A stretch of 50,662 nt of DNA from Chitinispirillales bacterium (GCA_031281225.1 JAITFQ010000118.1:1-50662); one strand, 5' to 3'. Positions 17,142 to 26,064 are shown, counted from the stretch's first letter. The notes: generated by a model from the letters alone, not told the origin. A program made the numbers and translations.

Positions 17142-18200
17142 ATGGTTAAAGCAAAAGAGATTCTGCCTACATTGATTATTGCGCTGTTCGGGGTACTGCT
17201 TGCGTATGGCCAAGCGGCCGCACCCTTGTGGATAGATGAGGCGTGGCGTGGGGCCAATTACCCGTTAGATGAGTGGTATGTTGGTTTTTCGGCGGACATG
17301 CTGAGACGCAACGATAAACCGGCAGAATCTCTTGAGCGGCTTGAACACGACGCCAAAAGTAAAATGGTGGAAAGCATAACTGTTCGCGTGTCGAGCCAGT
17401 CTACCTTGGAAACTGCGAGCCATCAAACGCAAAGAGGGCAGACGTTTGACGAGACGATTGACCGAAAGTACAAACAATCGATAGAAATCTCCGTTAGCGC
17501 GGAAATAAGCGGCGCGGAAGTCCGTTCGTATCACGATCCGAGGGCTAACCGCATATACGCTTTTGCGGCGGTCAATAAAAAAAGGCTTGCCAACTATTAC
17601 AGATCGCAAATAAACCTCCTCTTCGCCTTCGCCGACCGTGAGCTTACCGTGGCCGAAAGAGCGTCGGGGCAGGAAAGGCATAATTTCGCGCCAAGCAGAA
17701 TCCGCGCCGTGGAGGATTCCCTGAACCGTGTCGGCTATTGGAACTCCATTTTGCAGGCGGTAGAGAGCGACGGTTCGTTTGCGGAAAGGGAGAAAGCTTT
17801 TGCCATAAGGCTGAGCAACGTAAAATCGCGGCTGCCGGAGGGAACGGCAATATTTTTGGATATCTCCGGCGACAATACTCTCGACGCGCTTGGTGCTGAG
17901 ATAAGGAAAAGGGACGGTAACTTCGTCATAACGGAAGAGAGAGATGGCGCGGTCTACCTGATTTCAATAATGACCAGGCTGAACCGTTGCACGCAAAATA
18001 ACTTCGGCCAGGTTTTCTGCGACGCAAACGCGATTGTCAACGTGAGCAGCCAAAATTCCCGAAACGCCATAAGCGTCAGAATCCCGGAGGCAACGGGTAT
18101 CTGGACTGATGGTGACAAAGACAAGGCCACGGAAGAAGCGTTTAAGGAATTGATGAGTAATATCGCGGAAAAAGTTGTTGAGGCGATAAATAGGTTATAA
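17142..18200 (+). CDS. LPP20-like periplasmic protein
   Basis: The 352-aa product has a signal peptide (MVKAKEILPTLIIALFGVLLAYGQA) without a lipobox, so it is probably periplasmic. Residues 30-180 (PLWIDEAWRGANYPLDEWYVGFSADML, ...RVSSQSTLET..., AFAAVNKKRLANYYRSQI) resemble LPP20-type domains with the 'YVGFG' opening. The C-terminal part (EGTAIFLDISGDNTLDALGAEIRKRDGNFVI...) resembles a small alpha/beta domain of the kind found after LPP20 modules. GAGGAAA precedes the ATG. It follows the lipoprotein by 42 bases and precedes the CsgG-like gene by 30. Confidence 0.68.
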   Translation: MVKAKEILPTLIIALFGVLLAYGQAAAPLWIDEAWRGANYPLDEWYVGFSADMLRRNDKPAESLERLEHDAKSKMVESITVRVSSQSTLETASHQTQRGQTFDETIDRKYKQSIEISVSAEISGAEVRSYHDPRANRIYAFAAVNKKRLANYYRSQINLLFAFADRELTVAERASGQERHNFAPSRIRAVEDSLNRVGYWNSILQAVESDGSFAEREKAFAIRLSNVKSRLPEGTAIFLDISGDNTLDALGAEIRKRDGNFVITEERDGAVYLISIMTRLNRCTQNNFGQVFCDANAIVNVSSQNSRNAISVRIPEATGIWTDGDKDKATEEAFKELMSNIAEKVVEAINRL

Positions 18201-18230
18201 ACAAAAAACAAATATCCCAAAGGAGCGGTT

Positions 18231-18968
18231 ATGAAAAGAGTAGTTGTAATATTGTTGATTGTGTGCGGCCTTGCCGCCGCGCAGGAGCGGCGAAAGGTGG
18301 CAGTCTACATGGCTGGCAATGAGCCGTACGAGCTTGAAGGCATACACAACATTTTGGCCAATGAGATCGCAAACGTTATCAGCCGGAGCGAAAAATATTC
18401 TTTCATAGACCGCACCGAGGCAATATTGGAAGTGATGGCCCGTGAGCACAGCTACCAGCGAAGCAGAGCGGTGAGCAACGAAGAGATAAGAAGCCTCGGC
18501 AGGCAGCTCGGCGTAGACTACGTCTGTGTAGGCCGGATAAACGTTATAGCTAGCGCGGGCAACTACCAATTAGATGTGCGTTTGGTGAACGTGGTAACCG
18601 GAGAAGCCCGTATTGAGACGGAGAGCGGCGATAATTTCAGAAACGTGCGTGAGATAAGACACAACGCGCGGGACATCGCCTTCAAGCTGATAGAATACGA
18701 AGAGGCTAAGCGGCTGGAGATGAGGCGCGAACGGGTGGAGGTAAGGCGGGAGCGGGTTAAAAAAACGTTCTCCTACACTGCCGTGGGCCTCGACATCGCG
18801 GGGGCGGGGCTGCTTGCGTACGGTTTCTATGAAAACCGCAACGTGCGGAGATTAATCAGAGACAGGAAATTCACCGAAGCCGAACAGGCCGAAATTAGAC
18901 GCAACGCCGCGTATATATTCGGCGGGGCGCTTCTTGCGACAGGAATAACTTTTCATATTCTTTTTTAA
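18231..18968 (+). CDS. CsgG/LpoB-like periplasmic protein with C-terminal membrane segments
   Basis: This 245-aa protein starts with a signal sequence (MKRVVVILLIVCGLAAAQE). Residues 21-150 form a CsgG/LpoB/TolB-N-like domain: RKVAVYMAG...NILANEIANVISRSEKYSFIDRTEAI...LGRQLGVDYVCVGRINV...VRLVNVVTGEA. A charged Arg/Glu-rich helix follows (EAKRLEMRRERVEVRRERVKK). Two hydrophobic segments end the protein (YTAVGLDIAGAGLLAYGFY and YIFGGALLATGITFHILF). It lacks a lipobox cysteine after the signal. It ends 19 bases before the first FISUMP lipoprotein, so this trio may be an operon with that surface protein. Confidence 0.75.
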   Translation: MKRVVVILLIVCGLAAAQERRKVAVYMAGNEPYELEGIHNILANEIANVISRSEKYSFIDRTEAILEVMAREHSYQRSRAVSNEEIRSLGRQLGVDYVCVGRINVIASAGNYQLDVRLVNVVTGEARIETESGDNFRNVREIRHNARDIAFKLIEYEEAKRLEMRRERVEVRRERVKKTFSYTAVGLDIAGAGLLAYGFYENRNVRRLIRDRKFTEAEQAEIRRNAAYIFGGALLATGITFHILF

Positions 18969-19055
18969 AACGGAGACGGGGTATAACATGACAGGATTTA
19001 AGAAGTTTTCAGGATGGTTTGGCGTCTGCCTCTGCGTTATTGCGGCAGTTTTTTT
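18950..19055 (+). repeat. direct repeat, copy 1 (FISUMP gene start)
   Basis: About 106 bases, from the last codons of the CsgG-like gene through the ribosome site (ACGGAGACGG), start codon and signal peptide of the FISUMP gene, recur nearly identically at 22093-22198, 3143 bases away. I see one mismatch (TGGTTT versus AGGTTT). It records a duplication and gives a substrate for recombination. Confidence 0.85.
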
Positions 19056-20595
19056 CGCGTGTGAAAAAGTCCCCGAACACTGCGGCGACGGGAGCGCGTT
19101 CGACTCCAAAACACAGTTTTGTTTTGACGGCAAAACGTATGATAAGTGCGGCGGCGATGAGTACAATCCGGTAAATCTGGGATGTGACGGCGGCGTGCTT
19201 AAAACAAAATGCGGCGGTGTCTATTTCGACCCACCCTCCGAAAGCTGTATCGATGATGTTGTCCATTACAGGTGCGGCGACGACATTTTTGTCCCATCAG
19301 GCACGCCTTGCGCCACCTATATCCTTACAACAATCGCGATTCCAGATGATGGCGGCAGCGTAACCCGTGATCCGGACGAATTGGCTTACGACGCGGGCGC
19401 GTCTGTAACCGTAACCGCGGCGGCTGTGGACGGATACCGATTCGTTGGATGGTCGGGCGCGTTGACCAGTACGACGCCAAACGTGGTAATCACAATGAAT
19501 CAAAATCAAATGCTGACTGCCAACTTCGAGATACTTACATACTTGCTGACAGTCGACTCCGGAAACGGCGGCACGGTGTCGCCGTTGGGAACATCAACCC
19601 ACTACGCCGGAGCGCAGGTTACCGTGACGGCCACGCCAAATTCAGGATACGCGTTTACGCAATGGACGGGGGCGGCGCTGCCGACAGGAATAAATTCCAC
19701 AGACGCGTCGGTAACATTTAACATGAGCGGCAACGTTAGCATGACCGCTAACTTTCACGAAATTTCCACGTTTACGGTTACCGCCGGCTCAGGCGGTAGC
19801 ACAGACCCCAGCGGCATAATGACACACAATAGACAGGATGTCGTCCGTATTTCAGCTACGCCTGATCAAGGTTGCACATTCGCCGGATGGCGCGGAGATT
19901 TATCGAGTTTATCGAGTACGGCTAATCCAGTATCAATTACTATACAAGGTAACTGGATGATTAGCGCGGTTTTTAGTTGTAGCGGTGATGAAGGCGACCA
20001 TTTCAATCCGAACATAAACTACGATTTCTTTACCGATTCGAGGGATGGTAAAACTTATCGCACCGTAAAAATCGGCGACCAAACATGGATGGCGCAGAAT
20101 TTGAATTGGGCGGGCGACGACGGTAATCTTGGCGTATGTTACCGTGATAACCCCAACAACTGCGCCTTTTATGGCCGTCTCTATGAGTGGCCCACGGTTA
20201 TGAACGGCGAGTCCAGTTCTTCATTGACCCCAAGCGGTGTCCAAGGAATTTGTCCAGACGGTTGGCATGTTCCAAGTGAGCGGGAATGGGCAATATTAAC
20301 AAGTTTTGTTGGCAATAACAGCGGAACAAAATTAAGGTCTGCTATTGGTTGGGTTGATGACGGCCATGAATTTATCCCCGGTACCGATGATTTCGGTTTT
20401 TCGGCAATAGCAGGTGGTTTCGGCTTCCTTGGCGGTTTTGGCTATGTCGGCTATGACGGTTCTTGGTGGAGCGCTACGGAGACTAATACCGAAACTATCG
20501 CGCGATTACGGACTATAAATTTAACTAGCACTAACTTGAACAATAGCTTCTATGATAAGAGGGGTGTGTTTTCGTTGCGTTGTGTTAGAGATTAG
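18988..20595 (+). CDS. FISUMP lipoprotein with three InlB-type repeats
   Basis: This is a 535-aa surface lipoprotein. The signal ends in lipobox F-F-A-C, with Cys25 acylated. Residues about 30-110 form a Cys-rich module of repeated C-G-x-x-x-(Y/F)-x-P...C units. Three divergent InlB B-type repeats follow (about 112-330; signature ..GY.F..W.G....NP...I.....TANF). The C-terminal FISUMP domain (about 345-535) has DGKTYRTVKIGDQTWMAQNLN, CYRDNPNNCAFYGRLYEW, CPDGWHVPSEREWA and the ending FSLRCVRD. FISUMP is an expanded family of Fibrobacter and relatives; function is unknown, probably adhesion or substrate binding. It is directly downstream of the CsgG-like gene. Confidence 0.9.
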   Translation: MTGFKKFSGWFGVCLCVIAAVFFACEKVPEHCGDGSAFDSKTQFCFDGKTYDKCGGDEYNPVNLGCDGGVLKTKCGGVYFDPPSESCIDDVVHYRCGDDIFVPSGTPCATYILTTIAIPDDGGSVTRDPDELAYDAGASVTVTAAAVDGYRFVGWSGALTSTTPNVVITMNQNQMLTANFEILTYLLTVDSGNGGTVSPLGTSTHYAGAQVTVTATPNSGYAFTQWTGAALPTGINSTDASVTFNMSGNVSMTANFHEISTFTVTAGSGGSTDPSGIMTHNRQDVVRISATPDQGCTFAGWRGDLSSLSSTANPVSITIQGNWMISAVFSCSGDEGDHFNPNINYDFFTDSRDGKTYRTVKIGDQTWMAQNLNWAGDDGNLGVCYRDNPNNCAFYGRLYEWPTVMNGESSSSLTPSGVQGICPDGWHVPSEREWAILTSFVGNNSGTKLRSAIGWVDDGHEFIPGTDDFGFSAIAGGFGFLGGFGYVGYDGSWWSATETNTETIARLRTINLTSTNLNNSFYDKRGVFSLRCVRD

Positions 20596-20608
20596 GCGGC
20601 GCACAGTA

Positions 20609-20655
20609 TAGTGTTGTCTTCGACAAGCTCAGACAACGGTTTGTCGAAGACACTA
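20609..20655 (+). terminator. REP-like palindrome, possible terminator
   Basis: TAGTGT-TG-TCTTCGACAA pairs with TTGTCGAAGACACTA in a long stem with a two-base bulge, followed by TTTT. It lies between FISUMP genes 1 and 2. A related palindrome with core CTTCGACARGCTCAG-CAACGG is found inverted at 50342-50387, so it is a dispersed repeat as well as a likely terminator. A promoter-like TATAAT is 7 bases beyond. Confidence 0.65.
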
Positions 20656-20699
20656 TTTTGGTATAATATTTCATAATTTAAAAAAAGGCAGGGTGTAGT

Positions 20700-22073
20700 A
20701 TGGTAAACTTCAAAAAAAAATCATGCAAACTCAGTGGTTGGCTTTGCGTCATTACCGCCATTTTTTTCGCGTGTGAAAAAATCCCCGAACACTGCGGCGA
20801 CGGGAACTCGCTCAATCACGAAACTCAATTCTGTTTTAACGACAGAACATACGACAAATGCGGCGGCAATGAGTACGACCCGATAAATCAAAGATGTGAA
20901 GGAAACATAGTGAAGACAAAATGCGGTGACGCCTATTTTGACCCAATCAACGAAAGATGTGTCGGCAATGTTGTCCACAGCAGATGTGGGGACGGCACCT
21001 TTGTCCCGCCGGGTACGCTTTGCGCTACATACACCCTTACGGCAAACGCGGTTCCGGGAGACGGCGGCAGCATAAACCGCGACCCACACGGGTTGATTTA
21101 TAATGCCGGTACGTCGGTGACTGTGACAGCAACAGCCGCAAGCGGCTATATGTTTACCGGATGGTCAGGCGTGTCAACCAGCACGATGCCAAGCATAGCA
21201 ATCATAATGGACCGCGATCAGGTGTTGACAGCTAATTTTGAAAGGCGGGCAACCCCGCTTCCCGTGTACACACTTTTTGCGGTTAACCGAAATCCAACGG
21301 ACGGCGGCACGGCGTTTGTCAATAACGTGCAGTCAACATTCGCCACAACTCACGACTCCGGCGCGGTAATCAATATAAGAGCTTCCGCCGCTGGCGGCTA
21401 TACTTTTGTTAGCTGGGCGCTTACGAGCGGCACGGCAATACTGGCTAACGCGAACGACACTACGACGACGCTCATCTTAAATTCAAACACGACGCTCACC
21501 GCTAACTTCGCGCTGGCCGCACCTCCGCTTTTGGGCGATACGCTTGTTGACGGGAGAGACGGTAAGAGGTATCGTACGGTAAAAATCGGTAATTTGACAT
21601 GGATGGCCGAAAATCTTAATTATACGACAAGCGGCAGCCTGTGTTATGCGAATAATATTTCTTATTGCGCGATATATGGTAGGCTGTACACTTGGGACGC
21701 GGCGATGACCGCCTGCCCTCCCAGTTGGCGTTTGCCTACCCGTCATGACTGGGACTATTTGATTTCGGCCGTGGATGGCCGGCTTGGGTTTAATGCCGGC
21801 ACCAAACTCAGAACAACGACGGGCTGGGAGTGTAATAACCCTAACGGCTGTGTTGTCGGTACGGATGAATTTGGTTTTTCGGCAATGCCCGGCGGCCACT
21901 GCCTTTCCAGCGGCATCATCTGTGGTGAAATAGGCATACGAGCCACTTGGTGGACTGCCGATGAGTACGACGACGATAGGAGCTGGTATTCGTCTATGAG
22001 CTCGAACACTAGCTTTCTAATCGAAATTGACGCCCTTAAACGTTTCGAATATTCGGTGCGTTGTGTCAGATAG
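20700..22073 (+). CDS. FISUMP lipoprotein with two InlB-type repeats
   Basis: The 457-aa product has a lipoprotein signal ending F-F-A-C (Cys25). It shares the Cys-rich module (EHCGDGNSLN..TQFCFNDRTYDKCGGNEYDP) and has two InlB-type repeats (about 118-275). The C-terminal FISUMP domain is DGKRYRTVKIGNLTWMAENLNY ... YGRLYTWDAAMTACPPSWRLPTRHDW ... GTDEFGFSAMPGG ... YSVRCVR. It is a paralogue of the genes on both sides but has its own promoter-like TATAATATT at 20662-20670. Export to the cell surface is expected. Its FISUMP domain is closer to that of the next gene than to that of gene 1. Confidence 0.9.
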   Translation: MVNFKKKSCKLSGWLCVITAIFFACEKIPEHCGDGNSLNHETQFCFNDRTYDKCGGNEYDPINQRCEGNIVKTKCGDAYFDPINERCVGNVVHSRCGDGTFVPPGTLCATYTLTANAVPGDGGSINRDPHGLIYNAGTSVTVTATAASGYMFTGWSGVSTSTMPSIAIIMDRDQVLTANFERRATPLPVYTLFAVNRNPTDGGTAFVNNVQSTFATTHDSGAVINIRASAAGGYTFVSWALTSGTAILANANDTTTTLILNSNTTLTANFALAAPPLLGDTLVDGRDGKRYRTVKIGNLTWMAENLNYTTSGSLCYANNISYCAIYGRLYTWDAAMTACPPSWRLPTRHDWDYLISAVDGRLGFNAGTKLRTTTGWECNNPNGCVVGTDEFGFSAMPGGHCLSSGIICGEIGIRATWWTADEYDDDRSWYSSMSSNTSFLIEIDALKRFEYSVRCVR

Positions 22074-22092
22074 TGGAGCGGTGTGCGATATT

Positions 22093-22198
22093 TTTTCATA
22101 TTCTTTTTTAAAACGGAGACGGGGTATAACATGACAGGATTTAAGAAGTTTTCAGGAAGGTTTGGCGTCTGCCTCTGCGTTATTGCGGCAGTTTTTTT
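22093..22198 (+). repeat. direct repeat, copy 2 (FISUMP gene start)
   Basis: Second copy of the 106-base repeat described at 18950. It begins 18 bases after the stop of FISUMP gene 2 and includes the ribosome site, ATG and signal-peptide codons of gene 3. It carries along the orphan last codons of the CsgG-like gene, which shows the direction of copying. Confidence 0.85.
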
Positions 22199-24536
22199 TG
22201 CGTGTGAAAAAATCCCAGAATACTGCAGCGATGGGAACGCGCTCAATCTCGAAACCCAATTCTGCTTTAATGGCCGGACGTACGATAAATGTGCCGGAGA
22301 GGAGTACGACCCCGCAAATCAAAGATGTGAAAACAGCGCTTTGCACATAAGGTGCGACGTTAATTTCTACAATCCAGCGGCAGAATTTTGCTCAGGCGGC
22401 AGCATTTACCAAAAATGCGGCGGCATTGAGTACGACCCCGTAAACCAAGGATGTGAAAACGGCATACTGAAAACAAAATGCGGCAACGCCTACTTTGACC
22501 CGGTTAGCCAAAGCTGTATCGACGACGTCGTCCACAACAGGTGCGGGGACGGCAGCCTTGTCCCGCCTGGCACATTCTGCGCCACCTATACCCTTACTAC
22601 GACCTCAGTCCCGGAGGACGGCGGCTGCATAACCCACGACCCCGACAGACCGGTTTACGACGCGGGTACGTTCGTTACCGTGACCGCAATGCCCGCGAGC
22701 GGCTACACATTCACCGGATGGTCAGGCGCGTCGTCAGCCGCGGCGCAAAGCGTGGCTATAACAATGGATCGCAATCAGGCGCTGACAGCCAACTTTGAAA
22801 AGCGTGCGGTCCCGCTGCCTATATATACGCTCACGGTTATCCGTAACCCAATGGCCGGTACAGTATTTATTGATAACATACAAACAACATCTTCGTCTTC
22901 TTCGTCTTCTACGACGCACGATTCTGGCGCGGTGGTAAATATAAGGGCTTCCGCCGCAAGCAGCTATGGGTTTGTCAACTGGATGGTGGTGAGCGGCAGC
23001 GCGGCATTAGCCAACCCAAACGACACGGTTACAACGATTACCCTGAACTCAAACGCGGAAATTGCCGCGAATTTCCAACCGATCAATACGCTTACGGTCA
23101 ACCGCAGCCCGTCCGACGGCGGTACGGTGTTTGTTAATAACACGCTGTCAACCGGTACCACGTCTCACAGTCAAGGAGAGGGGGTCGACATAAGGGCCGC
23201 CGCCGCGAGCGGTTATATGTTTGTCAATTGGACGGTATTGATGGGTACGGCAACGTTCGCCAACGCGAGTGACGCGGCCACAACGGTTACCTTGGGTTCC
23301 AACGCGACAATAAGGGCCAATTTCGGACAGGTATGCACGCTTACCGTCAACTGGATACCGACGGACGACGGTACTGTACTTGTCAATAATATGGTATATG
23401 CAGAACCCTTGATTTACGCTTCCGGCTCGGTTGTTAACATAACGGCTACGCCATACGGCAACTACGAATTTGTTAATTGGGCTGTAATAAGCGGCAGCGC
23501 AACGTTTGTTAACGCAAACAGCGCGAACACGATGGTAACGCTGAGTTCAAACGCCACCATCACCGCCAGATTCCAGTTGCGAAAGCACACGCTCATGATT
23601 AACCGGAACCCTGTGGCCGGCGGTATAGTTACCCCCGCGAGCGGGCAGAGCCACGACGCTGGAACGCCGGTCAATATTTCGGCAAACGTATCGTCAGGTT
23701 ACGTTTTTGTCAACTGGACGGTAACGAGCGGTACGGCGACATTCGCCAACGCTAACGATACAATAACGACGGTTACTTTGAGTTCAGACGCGACAATCAG
23801 CGCTAACTTTTGGCAAACGTATGTACTTACCGTCAACCAAAATCCATCGGCAGGCGGTACCATTACTCCGGCAAGTGGCTTGCGGCACAACGCGAATACC
23901 CCAATCAGTATATCCGCTATCGCGGCAAATGGTTATGTCTTTGCCGGCTGGACGGTGACAAGCGGTACGGCGACGTTTGGCAACGCGAATAATGCGAACA
24001 CAACTGTTACTTTGAGTTCACACACAACGATTGCCGCCACTTACAGGCTAAGCGCTACAATGTCAGGAAGTACTTTAATAACCGGAGATGGTCAAAGTTA
24101 TCGTACTGTGGTTATAGGCGGTAAAAGATGGATGGCAGAGAATCTTAATTATATAACGGATAATAGTCGGTGTTATGGTAATAATGCGTCCAATTGCAAC
24201 GTATATGGCAGGCAATATAATCGGAATGCAGCAATGAGGGCTTGTCCGGTTGGATGGCATTTGCCTACTGCTACGGATTGGACCGATTTGGTTTCAGCTA
24301 CCGGCGGTTCTGCTGTGGCAGGTAGGAATCTTAAATCGAGTCCACCGGAGTGGAATGGTACGGATGAGTTTGGATTTTCGGCGATGCCTGGTGGCTATGA
24401 CGACACTGGAGTCGGCAACGAAGGCCGGTGGTGGGAGCAAAATGATGGTTTCGTCAGGCGTTTACAGACAAATTCGAGTCAACTCTCTCACGTTAGTACC
24501 GGGACGTGGTATTCTGTTCGTTGTGTCCAAGAGTAA
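22131..24536 (+). CDS. FISUMP lipoprotein with six InlB-type repeats
   Basis: I choose ATG 22131, which matches the duplicated start of FISUMP gene 1 (801 aa), although the frame is open to 22083. The order is a lipobox (F-F-A-C, Cys25), an enlarged Cys-rich module with about five C...C units, six InlB-type repeats of 78-85 aa (signature G(Y/F).F.NW....G.A.FANA...TTVTLSSNATI.ANF), then FISUMP (DGQSYRTVVIGGKRWMAENLNY ... YSVRCVQE). A serine run at about residue 255 is encoded by a TCT/TCG microsatellite (22890-22910). The repeat number (6 versus 3 and 2) suggests expansion by recombination. Confidence 0.9.
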   Translation: MTGFKKFSGRFGVCLCVIAAVFFACEKIPEYCSDGNALNLETQFCFNGRTYDKCAGEEYDPANQRCENSALHIRCDVNFYNPAAEFCSGGSIYQKCGGIEYDPVNQGCENGILKTKCGNAYFDPVSQSCIDDVVHNRCGDGSLVPPGTFCATYTLTTTSVPEDGGCITHDPDRPVYDAGTFVTVTAMPASGYTFTGWSGASSAAAQSVAITMDRNQALTANFEKRAVPLPIYTLTVIRNPMAGTVFIDNIQTTSSSSSSSTTHDSGAVVNIRASAASSYGFVNWMVVSGSAALANPNDTVTTITLNSNAEIAANFQPINTLTVNRSPSDGGTVFVNNTLSTGTTSHSQGEGVDIRAAAASGYMFVNWTVLMGTATFANASDAATTVTLGSNATIRANFGQVCTLTVNWIPTDDGTVLVNNMVYAEPLIYASGSVVNITATPYGNYEFVNWAVISGSATFVNANSANTMVTLSSNATITARFQLRKHTLMINRNPVAGGIVTPASGQSHDAGTPVNISANVSSGYVFVNWTVTSGTATFANANDTITTVTLSSDATISANFWQTYVLTVNQNPSAGGTITPASGLRHNANTPISISAIAANGYVFAGWTVTSGTATFGNANNANTTVTLSSHTTIAATYRLSATMSGSTLITGDGQSYRTVVIGGKRWMAENLNYITDNSRCYGNNASNCNVYGRQYNRNAAMRACPVGWHLPTATDWTDLVSATGGSAVAGRNLKSSPPEWNGTDEFGFSAMPGGYDDTGVGNEGRWWEQNDGFVRRLQTNSSQLSHVSTGTWYSVRCVQE

Positions 24537-24632
24537 GTGGCCGTGCGGTATTGTCGGTTATTTTTTGGGGATTGGTATAAAAGAAAAATAAGTAATTTAT
24601 AACCATAAAAAACAATTAAAAAGGAGAAATGT

Positions 24633-24746
24633 ATGGGAAACGCAACACTAATAACAACATTCATACTTATCGTGCTGGGAATAATGGTAGTGTTTTTTTG
24701 GATAAGAAGCACAAAAAAAAAGAGCAACTTCGGAATGGAGCGTTAA
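24633..24746 (+). CDS. membrane-anchor ORF, N-terminal part of a split gene
   Basis: After a strong ribosome site (AAAAAGGAG), this 37-codon frame encodes one clear transmembrane helix (TLITTFILIVLGIMVVFFWI) followed by KKKK-type basic residues. It stops soon after an A9 run at 24713-24721. Losing one A would join it to the next frame, which is open from this run through to 25761, and produce one protein of about 375 aa with a membrane anchor. It is therefore probably the true start of the next gene, split by a frameshift, sequencing error or slippery-site switch. Confidence 0.6.
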   Translation: MGNATLITTFILIVLGIMVVFFWIRSTKKKSNFGMER

Positions 24747-24855
24747 TCAAGAGGTTGAAGCGCTAAATAACGAAATTCTCACTCTTAAAAACGACAATGA
24801 AAGATTTAATAGCATATTAACAAATCACAAAAACAGCATACCAACTATTTTAAAA

Positions 24856-25761
24856 ATGAGAAAGGATAATTCAGATTTATCATTTTTTTATTGTAAAATT
24901 ATACACACAATGCCATATTTAAATCCTATACATAGATATATTGTAGACTTTAAAAACAAAATTAATGAGATTGATACGAATTTGGAATTAAAAAAAATGG
25001 TTAATATTTGGGGTCAATCGTTGGACGAAATAGATTTTTCGGATATAAACAATGATTTGAGAGGTTTTGTCGGTGCAACAATTGAGCTACTATGCGTTCC
25101 ACTGCGTAATGTTAGTGAAAAGTTACTAGATACATATACCCCAGAACAAAGTGAATTATTTTGTGATACACTATCAAAATCTATAACAGATATTATTGTG
25201 TCGAGAGAAAATGACATCGAAGGAATTTTGCGATTGTATCAAATATTAACAAGTAACTTTAATAAATGTAAAAAAATAGTGTCACCTCATCAGTGGCTTA
25301 AAGATGCTTTGATTGGTTTTCTTAAAGGTATGGCAATCGGGTTCATGGGAGTATATACTGATCTCCGTGCAGAAAGTTTTATAAGTTTATGGGATAAATC
25401 AAATGAACTAAATGATGAAGAATTTGTTAGGTTATACTATAATACAATTAACAAATTTATTGAAGCGTCTTTTGAATTTGCCCGGAATTTGGACATTGAT
25501 TTTATTGCTGTAGAAACATTGTATCAAAAATATCAAGAGGAAGCACATTCTTCATTACAACAAAAAATACAAATGTCACTGATAGCCGGGGATAATATTC
25601 AAAATTTATACTCGACTTGGCGCAAAACACAGGTAAATGACACATTGAAAAAAATTCCTATGTTTATAGAAAACGTTGTCGAAGAGTTGAAAACGGAGGG
25701 TTTGGATGAAAAAAGCATTAACAATATTAAAAAATTAGTCTGCGAAGGAAGCGGGATGTAA
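24856..25761 (+). CDS. hypothetical protein, cytoplasmic part of a split membrane-anchored protein
   Basis: I do not recognise this 301-aa product. The frame is open well upstream of ATG 24856, back to the A9 run at 24713. That upstream segment reads as a coiled coil (EVEALNNEILTLKNDNERFNSIL) with no good ribosome site near 24856. The protein is helical, acidic and AT-rich in codon use, with one glycine-rich hydrophobic stretch (ALIGFLKGMAIGFMGVY) near residue 155. With the upstream ORF it would be anchor + coiled coil + helical domain. Its stop (TAA) is one base before the FISUMP remnant at 25763. Confidence 0.65.
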   Translation: MRKDNSDLSFFYCKIIHTMPYLNPIHRYIVDFKNKINEIDTNLELKKMVNIWGQSLDEIDFSDINNDLRGFVGATIELLCVPLRNVSEKLLDTYTPEQSELFCDTLSKSITDIIVSRENDIEGILRLYQILTSNFNKCKKIVSPHQWLKDALIGFLKGMAIGFMGVYTDLRAESFISLWDKSNELNDEEFVRLYYNTINKFIEASFEFARNLDIDFIAVETLYQKYQEEAHSSLQQKIQMSLIAGDNIQNLYSTWRKTQVNDTLKKIPMFIENVVEELKTEGLDEKSINNIKKLVCEGSGM

Positions 25762-25762
25762 T

Positions 25763-26064
25763 ATGGCAAATCTTAAAAAAGTTTCAGGCAGACTCGGCGT
25801 CTGCCTTTGCGCCATTACCGCTGCCTTTTCCGCGTGCGAAAAAACCCCGAACACTGCGGCGACGGAAACTCGCTTAATCACGAAACTCAATTCTGCTTTG
25901 ACGGCAGGGCGTACGATAAATGCGCCGGAGAGGAGTATGACCCAGCAAATCAAGGATGTGAAGACGGCATACTTAAAACAAAATGCGGCAACAGGGTCTT
26001 TAGTTACGCTTTTGGTGTAGATATGTATGGAATACTTTATACACCTGCGTCCGGAACAGATTGA
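25763..26064 (+). pseudogene. FISUMP lipoprotein, 5' remnant with frameshift
   Basis: The start (MANLKKVSGRLGVCLCAITAAFSACEK) is a FISUMP-family lipoprotein signal with lipobox S-A-C. After CEK the frame shifts in an AAAAAACCCC run. The other frame then reads NPEHCGDGNSLNHETQFCFDGRAYDKCAGEEYDP..., the same Cys-rich module as the intact genes. After KTKCGN similarity ends and a stop follows at 26064. No repeats or FISUMP domain remain here. A matching C-terminal fragment without a start lies at 29722. 26065-26350 contains nothing I can assign. Confidence 0.8.
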
